NCBI GenBank assembly: GCA_964368815.1
Contig: CAYJDA010000010.1
Span: 5,160-69,159, forward strand
Reading direction: 5' to 3'
Length of the DNA: 64,000 bases
Origin: CAYJBH01 sp964368815
GTDB lineage: Bacteria > Bacillota > Clostridia > Oscillospirales > Ruminococcaceae
Part shown: positions 1 through 8,776 of the stretch, piece by piece
How positions within the stretch are numbered: position 1 is the stretch's first letter
How the letters are laid out: the number at the start of each line of letters is the position of its first letter
Made by a program: the position numbers and the translations under genes
Notes under the pieces: model-generated
What the model saw: the letters and a program-made list of their open reading frames with translations, nothing else
Told to the model about the DNA's origin: nothing
Database searches by the model: none

Positions 1-1929
1 CCAAAATATATAAATGTAAGAAACAAGTCTCAACTCATAAAGCAGCTAAAGAAGTCTGCTCAGGGAAGTGAAGCTGTTTATCTTGCTACCGACCCCGACC
101 GCGAGGGCGAAGCTATTTCATGGCATCTTGCCGAACTTTTAGGGCTCGACACCAATTTAACAAACCGAGTTACCTTTGGTGAAATTACGAAAAAAGGCGT
201 AACCACCGGAATGCAAAACCCACGAAGCATTGATATGAACCTGTTTTATTCGCAACAAGCGAGGAGGGTTCTCGATAGATTGGTTGGTTATACTATCTCA
301 CCGTTTTTATGGAAAAAAGTTCGCCGTGGTCTCTCGGCGGGAAGAGTACAATCCGTTGCATTAAAGCTGATTGTTGACCGTGAACGTGAAATTCTATCCT
401 TTGTTCCAAAGGAATACTGGGATATTTCAGCACAGCTCACAACCGAATCCGGAGCAGAGGTTGTTGCCAGCTATTATGGTAAAGACGGCAAAAAATCCAC
501 CGGCATACACAATAAGGAAGAGGCGGATAAAATTGTTCTCGAATCCGGAAAAGAGTTTTCGGTATCGGATATTAAGGATGGCGTTCGCCACCGTTCACCT
601 GCACCTCCTTTTATTACCTCAACCCTACAACAGGACGCATCCCGAAAGCTCGGGTTTTCCCCCTCACGCACCATGCAACTTGCCCAAACTCTTTATGAGG
701 GTGTTGATATTAATGGAATTGGCGCTGTTGGCCTTATAACCTATATGAGAACAGACAGCCTTAGAATATCTGATGAAGCCGCATCTGCAACTGCTGAATT
801 TATTACCGATAAGTACGGTGACAAATATCTTCCCGCAAAGCGTAGGGTATATAAAAACAAAGGACGAGAAGTGCAGGACGCTCATGAGGCTATTCGTCCT
901 TCGGATGTTAGTATCACCCCTGAAATGGTTGAGAATTCGGTATCAGGCGAGCTTGCAAAGCTTTATAAATTAATTTTCAACAGATTTGTTGCAAGCCAGA
1001 TGGCAGATGCCAAGTTTGCAACACAATCGCTGACCCTTACCGCAGGAGAAGGGCACACCTATAAAGCATCGGGCTATACCGTTACATTTGACGGTTTTAT
1101 GACACTTTATGTTGAAAGTTCCGATGAAAAAGAGCAAAAGGCTACGGCGTTACCTAAGATGTCGGTTTCGGAAAAGATGCTGTTAAAGACGTTAAATGCT
1201 CTTCAGAAGTTTACCGAACCTCCTGCAAGATACAACGATGCGAGTATAATTAAGGCGCTTGAAGAAAACGGAATCGGTCGACCTTCAACCTACGCTCCCA
1301 CCATAAACACCATAGTTAGCAGAGGATATGTTCAGCGTGAACAGCGTAGGCTTCATCCAACCGAGCTCGGATTTACCGTCAACGACCTTATGAACGACCA
1401 ATGGTCAACAATTGTTGATGTTAAGTTTTCTGCCGATATGGAACGCCTATTAGACGATATCGAACAGGGACAGGCAAGTTGGAAAGAACCGGTTAAGGAT
1501 ATCTATGTCTATCTACAGGATACGTTAGAAAAGGCCGAGAAAAATCTTGAGGGCAAAAGCTATAAAATCCCGGATGAACCTACCGACATACCCTGTGAGC
1601 TCTGCGGTAAAATGATGGTGATTAGAACCGGAAGATACGGCAAATTTTTAGGCTGTCCCGGATACCCCGAATGTAAAAACATTAAGCCGCTAACTCAACC
1701 ATCGGATGGTGAATGCCCTATCTGTGATAAGCCGCTTGCCAAGCGTAAAAACAAGATGGGAAGAACCTTCTACGGTTGTACCGGCTACCCGGATTGTACA
1801 TTTTTAGCAAACGAAACACCCACCGAAGAAAAATGCCCTTCCTGTAACAAATCTCTTTTTAAAAAGTTGGGTAAAAACCCACAGCTCATCTGCCATAACC
1901 CCAACTGCCCTTCAGCAAAAAAGAAATAG
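1..1929 (+). CDS. topA: DNA topoisomerase I, 5' end outside the window
   Basis: Type IA topoisomerase that relaxes negatively supercoiled DNA by single-strand passage. The reading frame is open from base 1, so the N-terminus lies outside the window. The Toprim acidic motif ATDPDREGEAIS is encoded at about 88-120. The active-site tyrosine lies in the motif TYMRTDS (Tyr codon 742-744). The C-terminus carries three Cys4 zinc-ribbon repeats (CELC...CPGYPEC, CPIC...CTGYPDC, CPSC...CHNPNC), as is usual in bacterial TopA. A GPx gene follows 34 bases downstream in the same direction. Identification is secure; only the missing first part is unknown. Confidence 0.97.
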   Translation, partial: PKYINVRNKSQLIKQLKKSAQGSEAVYLATDPDREGEAISWHLAELLGLDTNLTNRVTFGEITKKGVTTGMQNPRSIDMNLFYSQQARRVLDRLVGYTISPFLWKKVRRGLSAGRVQSVALKLIVDREREILSFVPKEYWDISAQLTTESGAEVVASYYGKDGKKSTGIHNKEEADKIVLESGKEFSVSDIKDGVRHRSPAPPFITSTLQQDASRKLGFSPSRTMQLAQTLYEGVDINGIGAVGLITYMRTDSLRISDEAASATAEFITDKYGDKYLPAKRRVYKNKGREVQDAHEAIRPSDVSITPEMVENSVSGELAKLYKLIFNRFVASQMADAKFATQSLTLTAGEGHTYKASGYTVTFDGFMTLYVESSDEKEQKATALPKMSVSEKMLLKTLNALQKFTEPPARYNDASIIKALEENGIGRPSTYAPTINTIVSRGYVQREQRRLHPTELGFTVNDLMNDQWSTIVDVKFSADMERLLDDIEQGQASWKEPVKDIYVYLQDTLEKAEKNLEGKSYKIPDEPTDIPCELCGKMMVIRTGRYGKFLGCPGYPECKNIKPLTQPSDGECPICDKPLAKRKNKMGRTFYGCTGYPDCTFLANETPTEEKCPSCNKSLFKKLGKNPQLICHNPNCPSAKKK

Positions 1930-1963
1930 TTAACATAGAATCAATATTTATTATGGAGGGTAT

Positions 1964-2512
1964 ATGAACATTTATGACATCAGCGTAAAAAAGAGCGACT
2001 CTACCATGCAACCCTTAAGTGATTTTTCAGGCAAGTTAATGTTGGTTGTTAACTCCGCAACACACTGCGGCTTTACTCCGCAGTATAATGAACTCAGAGA
2101 GCTACACGAAAGCTATGCCGAAAAAGGTCTTGTTATCCTCGATTTTCCCTGCAATCAGTTTGGAGAGCAGGCTAAGGGAACAATTGAAGAGATAACCGAA
2201 TTTTGTCAACTTAATTTTAAAACGCCATATGAAATGTATGCAAAGGTAGAGGTTAATGGTGAAAACCAGAGTGAGCTTTTTCGGTATCTTAAAAAATGCA
2301 AGGGCTTTAAGGGGTTTAACAACGATAAACATCCGCTAAACGAGAAACTTAAAGAAATGTTCTCTGCCAACGATCCGAATTACGAGCAAAGCGATGAAAT
2401 TAAATGGAACTTCACAAAATTTTTAATTGGTAAAGACGGTAAAGTTTTAGCAAGATTTGAGCCGGTTGATGATGGTGCAATAATAAAGTCTATAATCGAA
2501 AAATACATTTAA
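1964..2512 (+). CDS. Glutathione peroxidase family (Cys-type, thioredoxin-dependent) peroxidase
   Basis: Reduces hydroperoxides in the cytoplasm. The 182-residue protein has the GPx signature with a cysteine rather than selenocysteine: peroxidatic Cys35 in THCGFTPQY, Gln65 in FPCNQFG, and Trp148-Asn149 in KWNF, which form the known catalytic tetrad. Cys81 in EFCQLNF is spaced from Cys35 exactly as Cys36 and Cys82 are in yeast Gpx3, so this is probably a 2-Cys, thioredoxin-dependent enzyme (inference). The start ATG follows a good ribosome site, GGAGGG, 5 bases upstream. A hairpin terminator follows the gene directly. It may be cotranscribed with topA. Confidence 0.93.
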   Translation: MNIYDISVKKSDSTMQPLSDFSGKLMLVVNSATHCGFTPQYNELRELHESYAEKGLVILDFPCNQFGEQAKGTIEEITEFCQLNFKTPYEMYAKVEVNGENQSELFRYLKKCKGFKGFNNDKHPLNEKLKEMFSANDPNYEQSDEIKWNFTKFLIGKDGKVLARFEPVDDGAIIKSIIEKYI

Positions 2513-2518
2513 TAACAC

Positions 2519-2552
2519 AATATACAACTCCTTTTGGGGTTGTATATTTTTT
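2519..2552 (+). terminator. Rho-independent terminator after the GPx gene
   Basis: Inverted repeat with arms 2522-2531 and 2536-2545 (ATACAACTCC / GGGGTTGTAT, one G-T pair) and a TTTT loop, followed by a T-rich tract. It starts a few bases after the peroxidase stop codon. Confidence 0.85.
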
Positions 2553-2601
2553 ATTTATATGATAAAATAATTCAGATAGTATAAATCTCAGGAGAGTTAT
2601 T

Positions 2602-3582
2602 ATGAGTAAAATTAAAGTAGGAATTGTTGGTTACGGTAATCTCGGCAAGGGTGCTGAACTCGCCGTAAACGCTGCATCGGATATGGAGTTAATAGGAGTT
2701 TTTACAAGAAGGCCTCCAGCCGAAGTTAGTGTTTTAACACCCGGTGTTAGCGCATACACCATTGAAGATGCCTTTAATATGAAGGATAAAATTGACGTTA
2801 TGATCCTTTGTGGTGGCAGTGCTACCGATCTACCGGAGCAGGGACCACAATTTGCAGCAGCATTTAACACCATCGACAGCTTTGACACACATGCAAAAAT
2901 CCCTGAATTTTACGATGCTATGCAAAAGGCTGCAAAGCCTGCCGGCAAGCTTGCTATAATCTCGGTAGGCTGGGATCCCGGAGTGTTCTCGATAAACCGT
3001 GTTTATGCCGAAGCTATACTACCAACGTCCGACTGTTACACATTCTGGGGCAAAGGTGTTAGCCAGGGGCACTCCGACGCTATTCGCAGAATAGATGGTG
3101 TTGCCGATGCAAAGCAGTATACAATACCGATTCAATCTGCTCTTGATGCAGTTAGAAGCGGATCTAACCCCGAACTATCAACAAGAGAAAAACATCTTCG
3201 CGATTGCTATGTTGTTGTTAAAGACGGTGCCGATAAGGTGAAAATAGAAAACGAGATAAAAACCATGCCAAACTACTTCTCGGATTATGATACAACCGTT
3301 ACCTTTATCACCGCCGAAGAGATGGCTAAAAATCATAACAAGATGCCGCATGGTGGATTTGTTATTAACAGCGAAACATCTAACGGTAATGTAAACACCA
3401 TCGAGTATTCACTAACCCTTGATTCCAACCCTGAGTTCACCTCTAAGGTGCTTATAGCCTACGCAAGAGCGGCATACCGCCTAAATAAAGAAGGAGCAAC
3501 CGGAGCTAAAACCGTTTTAGACATAGCCCCATCCTACATCTCCCCGCTTTCGGCCGAGGTTTTAAGGGCAGAAAAGCTGTAA
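2602..3582 (+). CDS. ddh: meso-Diaminopimelate D-dehydrogenase
   Basis: NADPH-dependent enzyme (EC 1.4.1.16) that makes meso-diaminopimelate in one step from tetrahydrodipicolinate and ammonia, supplying lysine and peptidoglycan synthesis. The 326 residues match the usual family length. The N-terminal Rossmann motif is GIVGYGNLGKG, followed by the family's characteristic GVFTRRPP. The middle contains the family segments SVGWDPGVFSINR and FWGKGVSQGHSDA, and the substrate-binding region near residue 255 reads MPHGGFVI. The start ATG is preceded by a GGAG at 2592. It sits alone between a terminator and an AT-rich accessory gene. Confidence 0.96.
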   Translation: MSKIKVGIVGYGNLGKGAELAVNAASDMELIGVFTRRPPAEVSVLTPGVSAYTIEDAFNMKDKIDVMILCGGSATDLPEQGPQFAAAFNTIDSFDTHAKIPEFYDAMQKAAKPAGKLAIISVGWDPGVFSINRVYAEAILPTSDCYTFWGKGVSQGHSDAIRRIDGVADAKQYTIPIQSALDAVRSGSNPELSTREKHLRDCYVVVKDGADKVKIENEIKTMPNYFSDYDTTVTFITAEEMAKNHNKMPHGGFVINSETSNGNVNTIEYSLTLDSNPEFTSKVLIAYARAAYRLNKEGATGAKTVLDIAPSYISPLSAEVLRAEKL

Positions 3583-3641
3583 AACAATCTATCTGCAATG
3601 TTATATACTGAAATTATTAGATGAAAATTGAGGTAAGATTA

Positions 3642-4615
3642 TTGAATAAAAAGATACAGGTACTAAGAGGTATTTCAATTATTGCAGTAGTGCTAATTCA
3701 TACCGATGTGGAGGGCTTAGTAGCTATTTTTACACGACCTTTCATTAATTTCTGTGTTGCTACATTTATTTTTTTGTCAGGATACTTAACAAGCTTAAAT
3801 ATTCCTAATGTAAAAAGTTTTTTTAAAAAAAGACTTTTAAAGATGATTGTTCCTTACACAATATGGTCTATAATTTATACTATAGCTTATTCTAATTATA
3901 GTAATTTTTACTCAGTTTTTTAACAGGAACCGCTTGTGGAGCTTATTATTTCATATTTGTATATATGATTTTAGTATTGCTTACTCCTTTAACTATTAAA
4001 CTGATAAAATCAAATTATTCCTGGTTAGGATGGATAGTAACACCAATTTCATTACTGCTCACAAGATATATCGTTGCGTTTTACGGAGCGTCTCTACCAA
4101 CGGGTTCAGCATCGTTTTTATTTACAAATTGGTATATATTCTATTATTTGGGATTATATATTGGTAATAAGAAAATTAAATATGATTTATCTGTTAATAA
4201 AACTGTATCTTTATTGGTGTTAAGTTTAATACTTTCAATATGCGAAGGACTTTTGTGGTTTGAATTTGGCAATTACGATATGGCGACTACTCAATTACGT
4301 TTTACATCCATATTATCATCAACCTTTTCTATATTGCTAATGTACAAATATTTAACATCTAACAATGCAAAAACCTCTATCACCCAAAATTCCTCTAATA
4401 AATTGTTTATGGAAAATATTCTCCTATGTCTTGGGGATTGTTCGTTTGGGATTTACTTATCACATATATTGATCAGGTTCATATTAAGTAGGTTTTCAAT
4501 AAATATGTTACCGTTTCCATTTTTTTCAATTTTACTCCTAATCGTATCAACTTGCTGTGTTTTAATCGGAAAAAATATTTTAACAAAAAAATACAGTTGG
4601 CTATTAGGTTTATAG
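3642..4615 (+). pseudogene. Acyltransferase family 3 membrane protein, frameshifted
   Basis: Integral membrane O-acyltransferase of the type that decorates surface polysaccharides. The first part reads NKKIQVLRGISIIAVVLIHT, the classic family start, up to a TAA at 3921-3923. The second part continues in another frame as FLTGTACGAYYFIFVYMILVLLTP and runs to 4615 with several more hydrophobic segments. The break is at a run of six T (about 3915-3920): adding one T restores a single frame of about 320 residues. The likely start is TTG 3642, with GAGGT seven bases upstream, rather than ATG 3621. The gene is clearly more AT-rich than ddh beside it, which suggests transfer. It could be a true pseudogene, a phase-variable gene or a sequencing error. 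Confidence 0.8.
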
Positions 4616-4686
4616 TGTGGTGATTTAACTGAAAAAAGGATATAATACTCGGAAAATGTAATGGTTTAAGTTGAATGAATTTATGC

Positions 4687-4770
4687 ACACCAACCCGTTA
4701 GGAAACAACTGACACTTTCTTTGTAGGTCAGCTTGTTTTTACAGGTTGGTGTATTTGTATATCTTTTTTT
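4687..4770 (+). terminator. Nested inverted repeat with T-rich tail (possible terminator)
   Basis: Outer arms 4687-4695 and 4744-4752 (ACACCAACC / GGTTGGTGT) pair perfectly. Inner arms 4704-4713 and 4727-4737 pair with one bulged base. A T-run follows at about 4763-4770, about ten bases after the outer stem, farther than in a standard terminator. It could end the acyltransferase transcript or be a small structured RNA. The rest of the gap 4616-4799 shows nothing else. Confidence 0.45.
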
Positions 4771-4799
4771 ATCTATGGGATATTTTTATTATTAACCTA

Positions 4800-4828
4800 T
4801 TGACACAAGTGTACCGATAGTGTATAAT
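4800..4828 (+). promoter_or_regulatory. Consensus sigma-A promoter of the ytr-like operon
   Basis: A -35 box TTGACA (4800-4805) and a -10 box TATAAT (4823-4828) are separated by 17 bases, a perfect vegetative consensus. Such a strong promoter in front of a GntR-family repressor suggests it is normally held down by that repressor. Confidence 0.88.
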
Positions 4829-4848
4829 GTACTTGTTCAATAAGTACA
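4828..4848. promoter_or_regulatory. Candidate operator for the YtrA-like regulator
   Basis: Perfect inverted repeat TGTACTT-N7-AAGTACA (arms 4828-4834 and 4842-4848) beginning at the last base of the -10 box and covering the likely transcription start. Related half-sites (ACAAGTGTAC) also occur between the -35 and -10 boxes. Binding there would block initiation. That the neighbouring GntR protein binds it is inference. Confidence 0.6.
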
Positions 4849-4878
4849 TTAATGTTCAAAAAATTAATGAGGTATTAT

Positions 4879-5259
4879 GTGGAAATAATTATCAGCAGTA
4901 ATAACAGCAAACCGATATACGAGCAGATCACTTCCCAGATGAAGGCAATGATAATGAGTGGCGAGCTTAAAACCGGTGACCCCATTCCTTCTATGAGAAG
5001 CCTAGCTAAAACAATTCATGTTAGTGTGATAACGGTTCAAAAGGCGTACGAAGATTTAACGAGAGATGGTTTTATAGAAACAACCGTTGGGCGTGGAAGC
5101 TTTGTTGCGGCACAAAATAAGGACTTTATACAGGAGGAACAGCAAAAAATTATTGAAGAACACCTTTATAATGCTGTTGATATTGCAAAAACGAGCGGAA
5201 TTAAGTTAGAAAAATTAACCGAGCTAGTCACCATATTCTATATGGGTGAAGGAGGCTAA
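4879..5259 (+). CDS. GntR family transcriptional regulator, YtrA subfamily
   Basis: About 126 residues: an N-terminal winged helix of the GntR type and a short C-terminal helical tail, the architecture of the YtrA subfamily, which represses adjacent ABC transporter genes. Key features are KPIYEQI near the start, the turn GELKTGDPIPSMRSLA and the recognition region VSVITVQKAYEDLTRDGFI. I chose GTG 4879 because GAGG lies six bases upstream and the protein then starts in the usual family manner; the upstream ATG 4852 has no ribosome site. The end of the gene carries the AAGGAGG that drives the next gene, two bases beyond its stop, so translation is probably coupled. Confidence 0.92.
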   Translation: MEIIISSNNSKPIYEQITSQMKAMIMSGELKTGDPIPSMRSLAKTIHVSVITVQKAYEDLTRDGFIETTVGRGSFVAAQNKDFIQEEQQKIIEEHLYNAVDIAKTSGIKLEKLTELVTIFYMGEGG

Positions 5260-5261
5260 CA

Positions 5262-6104
5262 ATGAAGAAAAATCATTTTATAGCCGCTTGTGGAACTTTA
5301 GCATTTGTAACGGTTCTTGTAATGGCTGTAGGTGTTATTGTATCTAACGCCCCTACATTTTTAACACAATTCTTCACTAATTCAGTTTCATTTGAAGATG
5401 AACCGACTTTATCGTTTTCCAATGTTGAAGCAATTAATGTAATTGTAAAGGATGTCCCTATTTCTATCACTGAAGATAATGTTGATGAAATAACAATTAC
5501 AAGCACAGTAGAAAACAATGGTATAGGGTTTACTACCAAGCCTAAAGTATGGGTAAGTGATAATGCGCTTTACTATAATCAGGGAGTTATTCTTGGAATA
5601 GAACCTAAATCGACCGGAGAACTTACACTTATAGTGCCAAAATCTTTAGAGTTAGATTACAACATTATAAATGCAAGTGGTAATGTTTTACTTGATGTGA
5701 GCACTGCAAAAGATGCGAATTTTGATATGGCTGTAGGCGAGCTTAACATTTACACTTCATGTGAAAACTTTACAGCAACCACCGTTAGTGGTGATATAAA
5801 TATTTACGGAGCAATGAAGAATATTTCAGTTGACACCGTAAGTAGCGATGTTTCGATGTTTGCAGATGCAACAACAGATGAAATTAACTTTAAAAGTGTT
5901 AGCGGAGATTGCATGGTTTTTGCTGATGAACTAGCCGGATACAACCTAAACCATAAATATTCCGGTGGAAATATCGACAGTTATTTTGAGCTGTCGAGTA
6001 AATATAACAGTACGGTTAATATAACTGCTGATACAGTAGACGGCAAGGTTGAACTATTTGATAGATCAACGCTTAGTGATATAAGTGTTTTTTATGGAGG
6101 ATAA
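5262..6104 (+). CDS. Membrane-anchored DUF4097-like beta-repeat protein
   Basis: 280 residues with one N-terminal hydrophobic helix (about 9-28) and a long exported part. The C-terminal half has repeated short strands ending in TVSGDI, TVSSDV and SVSGDC, the pattern of the DUF4097 putative adhesin family, which folds as a stack of beta strands. The function is unknown. Its position between the GntR regulator and the ABC transporter genes, with the ribosome site inside the end of the regulator gene, suggests it works with the transporter as a sensor or extracytoplasmic partner (inference). There is no lipobox. Confidence 0.75.
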   Translation: MKKNHFIAACGTLAFVTVLVMAVGVIVSNAPTFLTQFFTNSVSFEDEPTLSFSNVEAINVIVKDVPISITEDNVDEITITSTVENNGIGFTTKPKVWVSDNALYYNQGVILGIEPKSTGELTLIVPKSLELDYNIINASGNVLLDVSTAKDANFDMAVGELNIYTSCENFTATTVSGDINIYGAMKNISVDTVSSDVSMFADATTDEINFKSVSGDCMVFADELAGYNLNHKYSGGNIDSYFELSSKYNSTVNITADTVDGKVELFDRSTLSDISVFYGG

Positions 6105-6110
6105 ATAAAA

Positions 6111-6995
6111 ATGAATTATGTTTTACAGGTTGAAAATCTGTGCAAAACCTATAAAGGAGCAAATTTTAAATTGCAGGATGTATCCTTCGCCATCCCTAAG
6201 GGGTCTATTATGGGCTTTGTAGGAAAAAACGGGGCTGGAAAGAGCACTACCATAAATGCTATTTTAAATCTGATTCAAAGAGACTCGGGAGATATTACCC
6301 TTTTTGGACAAACCATGACCGATTCTACCAAGACTATCAGAAACGATATCGGCGTTGTGTTTGATTCAGTTCACTTTTCAGGAGAATTAACAGCTAAAAA
6401 ATTAGAAAAAGTTTTAGCCGATATTTATGAAAACTGGGATAGACAACTGTTTTTATCATATCTTAGCAGATTTAACATTCCGGATAATAAAAGGATAAAA
6501 ACCCTATCACGCGGAATGACCATGAAGCTTTCTATAAGTGTTGCACTTTCGCATGGATCAAGATTTTTAGTTTTAGATGAGGCAACGGCAGGCCTAGATC
6601 CTGTTGTTAGAGAGGAGGTGCTTGATGTTTTTTTAGAGTTTGTTGAGGATGAGAATAATTCAATATTTCTATCTTCTCATATATCTAGCGACCTTGAAAA
6701 AATTTCTGATTATATAACCTTTATAGATAACGGTAGAATAATACTAACCGAAAAGAAGGATACTTTAATTTATGAATACGGCATTGCTCGCATGAAGCAA
6801 GCAGATTTTAACAGGCTAAACAGCGGTGAATATGTCGCCTTTAGACAAAGAGGTTTACAGCATGAAGTGCTTATTAAAAACAAAAGAGAATTTATAAAAT
6901 GTTACCCAAACATAATTGTTGATAACACCGGCATCGACGAGATTTTACCTTTAATTACAAAGGATCAAATCTACCCATATGGTGATATGAGTTAA
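6111..6995 (+). CDS. ABC transporter ATP-binding protein (YtrB-like)
   Basis: Cytoplasmic ATPase subunit of an ABC-2 type exporter, 294 residues. Walker A is GKNGAGKST (about residues 38-46), the signature is LSRGMTMKL, and Walker B is FLVLDEATAGLDP, followed by the SSHISSDLEK switch region. After about residue 210 a short C-terminal extension of unknown function follows. It lies six bases after the DUF4097-like gene and 27 bases before the permease gene, so the four genes form one operon. In YtrA-controlled systems such exporters respond to cell-wall-active antibiotics; the substrate here is unknown. Confidence 0.93.
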   Translation: MNYVLQVENLCKTYKGANFKLQDVSFAIPKGSIMGFVGKNGAGKSTTINAILNLIQRDSGDITLFGQTMTDSTKTIRNDIGVVFDSVHFSGELTAKKLEKVLADIYENWDRQLFLSYLSRFNIPDNKRIKTLSRGMTMKLSISVALSHGSRFLVLDEATAGLDPVVREEVLDVFLEFVEDENNSIFLSSHISSDLEKISDYITFIDNGRIILTEKKDTLIYEYGIARMKQADFNRLNSGEYVAFRQRGLQHEVLIKNKREFIKCYPNIIVDNTGIDEILPLITKDQIYPYGDMS

Positions 6996-7022
6996 CTGTT
7001 TTTAGAAAGGAAATTTTTTAAC

Positions 7023-7673
7023 ATGAAAGGCCTTATACGAAATAACTTTTATATGCTGGGCGGTAGTCTAACAGCCGTTCTTATAACATGTTTAGTCGGC
7101 GTTATATTAAGCGCGGTCGCCGGAATATTCACGGATAACTCCATAATAATCTCAGGAATTATAGGAATGCAGCTCGGTGCGTTTGGAGGTTTATCCGGAA
7201 CAGCTATTCAAAAAGATTCGGTTTCAAGATGGAATCGCTTTGAGCTAACCATGCCTTTGTGCAGAACCGATGTTATAAAGGCAAAATATATATCTTACCT
7301 TATGTATGTAGCCATAGGGGTGCTATTTTCCTTAGCAAGCATTTTAATGGTTTACCTAACCTCAGGCGGCATTAACCTAGAGCGTGTCGGGATTGGCTAT
7401 ACCTTCGGGCTTGGTTTTGCACTTTGTATTCCCGCAATTTTAACCCCACTTGCCTTAATTTTAGGTTCTGATAAAAACGAAACTTTGATGTTTATCTCTA
7501 TGATCATAAGTATAGGGCTATTTTTGGGCTACACCACCTTGATATATCAACTGTTGGGTAACGTCCCAGATATTAACCTGATACTCAGAGGTAGTTATCT
7601 GGTATTGTGTGCACTAATATACCTATCATCGTTTATATTATCACTTTGCATATATCGAAAAAAAGAAATATAA
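7023..7673 (+). CDS. ABC-2 type transporter permease
   Basis: 216-residue polytopic membrane protein with about six hydrophobic helices, the expected permease partner of the preceding ATPase. The start ATG follows AGAAAGGA about 8 bases upstream. The segment AIQKDSVSRWNRFELTMPLC, between the second and third helices, is typical of small ABC-2 permeases of the ABC2_membrane_5 type. Its TAA stop codon is also the first three bases of a degenerate copy of the dispersed structured repeat seen elsewhere in this window. Confidence 0.88.
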   Translation: MKGLIRNNFYMLGGSLTAVLITCLVGVILSAVAGIFTDNSIIISGIIGMQLGAFGGLSGTAIQKDSVSRWNRFELTMPLCRTDVIKAKYISYLMYVAIGVLFSLASILMVYLTSGGINLERVGIGYTFGLGFALCIPAILTPLALILGSDKNETLMFISMIISIGLFLGYTTLIYQLLGNVPDINLILRGSYLVLCALIYLSSFILSLCIYRKKEI

Positions 7674-7740
7674 TCTCCGGTAAGGTATAGCTTTGCATTT
7701 TGCAACTTTGGTAAAAAAGCGATGTATTTCTCAGGATAAC
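7671..7740 (+). repeat. Dispersed structured repeat, copy A (degenerate)
   Basis: Starts at the permease stop codon with TAATCTCCGG. It keeps the middle GCTTTGCATTTTGCA and the end GATGTATTTCTCAG found in other copies, but the first hairpin and much of the centre are lost. See copies at 37063, 47067, 54354 and 60171. Confidence 0.6.
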
Positions 7741-7772
7741 AATTTTATTTATTAATTGGTTGGAGGTGAAAA

Positions 7773-8618
7773 ATGAGAACAGAGCAGGAAATGTTTAACT
7801 TGATACTTGATTATGCAAAATCGAATAAAAAAGTGCGTGCTGTTTATATGAATGGTTCACGTGCAAATCCCAATGCAATAAAAGATAAATATATGGATTT
7901 TGATATTGTTTTTGTTGTTAAGGATTTTGAATCTTTTGTTTCAAATATGTCTTGGATAGACGTATTCGGTGATAGATTAATATTACAAATGCCTGAAACG
8001 ATGCGTTGCCCGGATGGCACCGGGCATTTTAATTGGCAAATGCTTTTTACAGATGGAAACAGGATAGATTTAGTACTTATTCCATACGAAAAGCAAGAGC
8101 TAATTAAACACGACAGTGCAACCGTTGTTCTGTTAGATAAGGATAATATTTTACCAAACTTTCCTCCTGCAAGTGATAGCGATTATATCATAAAACCTCC
8201 AAGTAAATTGTATTATGATTCGTGCTGTAATAACTTTTTTTGGTGTATGCAAAATGTAGCAAAGGGAATTAAAAGAGATGAATTTCCGTATGCTTTTGAG
8301 ATGTATAATTTTATAATAGGCGCTGAAATGAATGATATGATAAGCTGGTATATTGGCTGCACAAATGAATTTAGTGTTTCTACGGGCAAAATGGGCAAAT
8401 ATTTTAAAAGGTATCTTAGCTCCGATTTATATGAACAGTACCTAAGTTTATACGTAATAAATGGAAACTATGATAACTTTTGGGAATGTATTTTTAATGC
8501 GTGTGAATTATTTAGGAACCTTGCAAAACAGGTAGCTGCAGTTCTTAACTATGAGTATAACACTAAAGATGATGAAGGCATAATGATCTATTTGCAAAAG
8601 CTAAAAAATCACGACTAA
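7773..8618 (+). CDS. Aminoglycoside 6-adenylyltransferase (ANT(6)/AadE-like) nucleotidyltransferase
   Basis: 281 residues, matching the ANT(6) family, which adenylylates streptomycin. The nucleotidyltransferase motif GSRANPNAIKD followed by DFDIVFVV provides the two metal-binding aspartates (D..D). Further family segments are DGNRIDLVLIP and the C-terminal helical domain with KYFKRYLSSDLYEQYL. The start ATG follows GGAGGTG six bases upstream. It stands alone in an AT-rich stretch after the ABC exporter. Many chromosomal members of this family are poorly active on drugs, so resistance cannot be assumed. Confidence 0.85.
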   Translation: MRTEQEMFNLILDYAKSNKKVRAVYMNGSRANPNAIKDKYMDFDIVFVVKDFESFVSNMSWIDVFGDRLILQMPETMRCPDGTGHFNWQMLFTDGNRIDLVLIPYEKQELIKHDSATVVLLDKDNILPNFPPASDSDYIIKPPSKLYYDSCCNNFFWCMQNVAKGIKRDEFPYAFEMYNFIIGAEMNDMISWYIGCTNEFSVSTGKMGKYFKRYLSSDLYEQYLSLYVINGNYDNFWECIFNACELFRNLAKQVAAVLNYEYNTKDDEGIMIYLQKLKNHD

Positions 8619-8776
8619 GGATCATTAAAAAAAGTCGGTTTATGGAGTTTATAGATTGTTTGTAATCGCACATATTTTCCTTTAAAAAACTCATTTTGAG
8701 ACAGGACAATACCATACTCAACTACTATGTCATAAGCAGTATGCCACACTACTGTTTATTAGTCAATAGTTTCTGC

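Noticed and set aside
3621..3641. ATG 3621 as start of the acyltransferase
   Set aside because: TTG 3642 has a properly spaced GAGGT and gives the usual family N-terminus.
4616..4799. Riboswitch before the GntR operon
   Set aside because: The nested hairpin lies upstream of the promoter and so is not part of the operon's leader.
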